From: Hyphomicrobiales bacterium
GTDB taxonomy: Bacteria > Pseudomonadota > Alphaproteobacteria > Rhizobiales > Beijerinckiaceae
NCBI GenBank assembly: GCA_015655535.1
Contig: JAATEW010000353.1
Span: 1 to 7,118 of the forward strand
DNA: 7,118 nucleotides
Direction: 5' to 3'
Both the position numbers and the translations under genes were made by a program. Positions 5,774 through 7,118 of this stretch are shown here, piece by piece. Under the pieces are notes generated by a model. It was not told where the DNA came from. It searched no databases and saw nothing but the letters and a program-made list of their open reading frames with translations. Position 1 is the stretch's first letter. The number at the start of each line of letters is the position of its first letter.

Positions 5774-5996
5774 CTACGACAAGACGCAACGGCGCTTTAA
5801 TCCGTGTTCGCCGTGGGAGTTCCAGCGGCACCGTTCGACTGAGACCTCGGCCGCGGCCACCTTGGCTGGGCCGCAAGGCTTGCCATTCTGTTCGACCGCT
5901 TCGGCATTGCCGCTGACGACGGCCGTGAAGCAAAAAAGCCAGGCTAGGACAAATCGCGTAAAAGCCCCGCCGGCCTGGGCCGACGGAGCTCTTCAT
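5774..5996 (-). pseudogene. Possible broken gene for a small secreted Cys-rich peptide
   Basis: The minus-strand frame from 5992 to the TAG at 5774-5776 is open and reads like a secreted peptide. TRFVLAWLFCFTAVVSG is a signal-type hydrophobic core and NAEA ends at an A-x-A cleavage site. The mature segment of about 40 residues has three cysteines (KPCGP, VERCRW, KRRCVLS) and is basic. No ATG, GTG or TTG exists in this frame before a TGA at 5993-5995. The nearest ATG (5994-5996) is in another frame and begins MKSSVGPGRRGF, whose own continuation looks random. A single-base change near 5950-5965 would join that start to the signal peptide. Either the gene is frameshifted or the resemblance is chance. 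The terminator-like hairpin at 5960-5989 overlaps the supposed start, which weakens the case. It ends 38 bases before the dehydrogenase start. No family recognised. Confidence 0.33.
5960..5989 (-). terminator. Intrinsic terminator on the minus strand
   Basis: GCTCCGTCGGCC and GGCCGGCGGGGC pair over 12 positions, including two G-U pairs, with CA between them (tetraloop CCAG if the last pair opens). TTTT follows. The 3' arm and T run match the terminator at 4450-4481. It would end the transcript of the broken gene at 6082-6431 and isolate the dehydrogenase region from it. Confidence 0.65.
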
Positions 5997-6038
5997 GTCT
6001 TGGGGTCGCTTCGGGGGCGGCCGCGCATAAATTCAGAG

Positions 6039-6057
6039 AGTCGGCTTTCGCCGGACT
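6039..6057 (-). terminator. Hairpin with GAAA loop after the broken secreted-protein gene
   Basis: On the minus strand AGTC-C-GGC and GCC-GACT form a seven-pair stem with one bulged C and the very stable GAAA tetraloop, 24 bases after the stop at 6082. The following bases lack a T run, so it may protect a 3' end rather than terminate by itself. Confidence 0.35.
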
Positions 6058-6081
6058 GACTAAGTATAATGACTTATAGCT

Positions 6082-6431
6082 TTAATAGGTGTCGTCGCGG
6101 CCGATGGTAACGCTGGCATCGAAAACCCGTCGGGCTTCAAAAGCCTCACGCCCATCCTTCGCAAAAACATAGCGGCTCACCTCATAGAGGTTGCCGTCGC
6201 GCATGACGCGGTCGCGCCCCGCGAGCTCCGCGTCACCCGCATAGAAGCCGCAAACCTGCTGACGGCGGCTTTGCCTACGTCATTGGCGGCCGTTTCCTCC
6301 TCGGCCTCCTGCGCAAAGGCATTGGCATAGGCGATAGCATGGACCGGGCTGTCGCAGAGAAAGCCGGACATATGGAGGGTCAATACAACGGCGAAAAACA
6401 TAAGACGGAACCGCGATAGGCCCAGCCCCAA
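6082..6431 (-). pseudogene. Small secreted protein gene split by a frameshift
   Basis: Two minus-strand frames each look coding over different parts. The upstream frame (to about 6265-6280) starts TTG 6429-6431 or ATG 6399-6401. It encodes a hydrophobic, signal-like stretch MFFAVVLTLHMSGFLC followed by HAIAYANAFAQEAEEE and TAANDVG. It then degenerates into Ser/Thr/Arg-rich sequence. The downstream frame is open from 6279 to the TAA at 6082-6084 and reads CGFYAGDAELAGRDRVMRD, then GNLYEVSRYVFAKDGREAFE and ARRVFDASVTIGRDDTY, with normal codon use. The whole is 350 bases, one short of a multiple of three, so a single lost base (or two gained) near 6260-6282 would explain it. The joined protein would have about 116 residues and be exported. 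I do not recognise its function. Whether this is a true inactivating mutation or a sequencing error cannot be told. No good ribosome site is seen before either start. Confidence 0.6.
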
Positions 6432-6447
6432 TGGCTGCGGCGTGCGT

Positions 6448-6476
6448 GAAAAAGTCTAGTATCATTGGAAAAAGTC
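6448..6476. repeat. 20-bp-spaced direct repeat upstream of the broken secreted-protein gene
   Basis: GAAAAAGTC occurs at 6448-6456 and again at 6468-6476, exactly 20 bases apart, two turns of the helix. On the minus strand the sites read GACTTTTTC and lie 17-45 bases upstream of the TTG start at 6431. The distal copy overlaps TTGACT, a -35-like hexamer. Paired sites on one face of DNA are typical of dimeric activators or response regulators. An inverted repeat TCAAGC-N6-GCTTGA (6475-6492) lies next to it. Confidence 0.4.
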
Positions 6477-6548
6477 AAGCTTAGCTGCTTGATTGTCCCG
6501 TCACCGCGGCAAAAAGCGCGCATGTTTCAGAAGATTTGAGGAGACCGG

Positions 6549-6825
6549 CTAAACGCCTTGCCAAAGGAGTTGCTTGCCGTTGGCGTTGCGGGCCAAGGCG
6601 AGAGGTTCGGGCGTGTCAAACCGCGCCAATAAGCATTGATCCCACGCGTCGCAAATGACGGACCTTTGCACCATAGGCGCGACGATAATTCGGTCCGAAA
6701 GGCGTCGAGTGCATGACCTGCGCAGGCGCCGCAAAGTCATCCAACAAGATTCGAAACGCCCGCTGTTCGCTGTTTATTGCCTGCGTTCGGCATTGCTCAT
6801 CGGCAAGAGTTGCAACGCGGAGCAT
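6549..6825 (-). pseudogene. Possible decayed coding remnant
   Basis: Two minus-strand frames look partly protein-like. The first starts ATG 6823-6825 and reads MLRVATLADEQCRTQ, then RAFRILLDDFAAPAQV and STPFGPNYRRAYGAKV to about 6660. The second then reads SVICDAWDQCLLARFDT, PEPLALARNANGKQLLWQGV, to TAG 6549-6551. A shift near 6660-6675 would join them into about 92 residues. Neither has a ribosome binding site and I recognise no family, so chance open frames in GC-rich DNA remain likely. Confidence 0.2.
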
Positions 6826-7002
6826 TTCGCGCGCGATTTCAGTTGTAAGTTATCGATTTTATTAGCGCGCGACATAGGATGAAACTGCGAACACCTATTT
6901 CATTGAAGCTGCGATATAATATCGTTTCATTGTCCGTACCCGTTGCGAAAAACGCGGGCCGCGGACATAAGGCGATGCGTTCTATGTGCGGCGGCAACCG
7001 CG

Positions 7003-7118
7003 ATGCCGCGCGACGGCAAGATGCGCCAGGTTATCGATCCTGAAGGTCGGCTGGCAGCCAGCGTCGCAAGCCGGCCTTTTGCCATCCATGAGGCCCGCGC
7101 GATCAACGCGGGAAAGAC
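7003..7118 (+). CDS. Possible start of a plus-strand gene running off the window
   Basis: From ATG 7003 the frame is open to the edge: MPRDGKMRQVIDPEGRLAA, then SVASRPFAIHEARAINAGK. Third codon positions are GC-rich, as expected for a real gene in this genome, and the residues look like a folded protein. The frame is open back to a TGA at 6904-6906, so TTG 6943 is another possible start; Met 7021 is a third. No clear ribosome site precedes any of them. I do not recognise the family from 38 residues. The same bases also form a terminator-like hairpin (7043-7080), so an RNA gene ending there is the competing view. Confidence 0.35.
   Translation, partial: MPRDGKMRQVIDPEGRLAASVASRPFAIHEARAINAGK
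7043..7080 (+). terminator. Terminator-like hairpin, possibly inside a coding frame
   Basis: AAGGTCGGCT (7043-7052) pairs with AGCCGGCCTT (7069-7078), ten pairs with one G-U, around a 16-base loop that can itself fold (TGGCAGCCA). The stem runs into TTTT at 7077-7080. It could end a short transcript from the left, but an open reading frame passes through it. Confidence 0.3.

Larger units (their letters stand above)
6432..7002. other. Stretch of about 570 bases without a convincing intact gene
   Basis: This region holds the direct repeat (6448-6476), the inverted repeat at 6475-6492, one possible decayed minus-strand frame (6549-6825), and an AT-richer patch at 6850-6930. TATAAT occurs at 6915-6920, but no matching -35 box lies 16-18 bases upstream. 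A 54-codon plus-strand ATG frame (6879 to TGA 7041-7043, starting MKLRTPIS) is possible but unsupported. No tRNA, rRNA, or recognisable SRP, 6S or RNase P RNA motif was found. Confidence 0.5.

Noticed and set aside
5748..6059. 103-codon plus-strand frame upstream of the dehydrogenase
   Set aside because: It is antisense to the better-looking signal-peptide frame, crosses a terminator hairpin, and has shadow-like composition and no family resemblance.
6655..6882. 75-codon plus-strand frame rich in Arg, Ser and Cys
   Set aside because: No ribosome site or motif. It appears to be the complement of the possible minus-strand remnant.
6915..6920. TATAAT as a -10 promoter box
   Set aside because: No -35 match lies 16-18 bases upstream, and AT-rich hexamers like this arise easily by chance in the local AT-rich patch.
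1..7118. CRISPR arrays, tRNA or rRNA genes, insertion sequences, integrase sites
   Set aside because: No regularly spaced repeats, no T-loop or acceptor-stem pattern, no transposase motif or terminal inverted repeats with target duplication were found by eye.

Overview
The window reads as chromosomal DNA of a GC-rich alphaproteobacterium, most likely Hyphomicrobiales (Rhizobiales). Four things point there: a near-perfect sigma-EcfG promoter (GGAAC-N16-CGTT), a palindromic intergenic element of the rhizobial type, alphaproteobacterial small secreted proteins, and a shortened Gre-factor relative of a type I recall from rhizobia. A glutathione-independent formaldehyde dehydrogenase would suit a methylotrophic Beijerinckiaceae-type host, but that is only a guess.

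Left part, plus strand. The window opens in the last 55 codons of a Wza/KpsD-type polysaccharide export protein (2-169). Next is a 718-residue protein (255-2411) with an N-terminal sulfotransferase-like P-loop domain, a long Ala/Glu-rich coiled coil and three C-terminal repeats of the kind found on surface-polysaccharide glycosyltransferases. Together they look like the end of an exopolysaccharide or capsule locus. The sigma-EcfG promoter (2403-2427) overlaps the end of the large gene. It precedes a secreted LprI/DUF1311 protein (2515-2904), a GreA/GreB-like factor (2980-3528) whose C-terminus looks frameshifted, and a SHOCT-domain small protein (3579-3890). This is plausibly a general-stress group, although a stable hairpin separates the first two genes.

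Middle and right, minus strand. There is a secreted Cys-containing small protein (3916-4233), then a gap with a palindromic repeat (4361-4409) and a strong terminator (4450-4481). The zinc-dependent, glutathione-independent formaldehyde dehydrogenase family gene follows (4597-5736, GTG start). Upstream of it are two small genes that appear broken: a putative secreted Cys-rich peptide (5774-5996, no usable start in its frame) and a secreted protein interrupted by a frameshift (6082-6431). About 570 bases to their right (6432-7002) hold no convincing intact gene, only a 20-bp-spaced direct repeat and possible coding remnants. The right edge may contain the start of another plus-strand gene.

I do not see a clear new multi-gene defence or biosynthetic system. 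The points most worth checking are the sigma-EcfG promoter, the Gre-like protein that lacks the canonical catalytic acids and has a shifted C-terminus, the three-part sulfotransferase fusion, and the cluster of apparent frameshifts (three, perhaps four) in small genes around an intact dehydrogenase.
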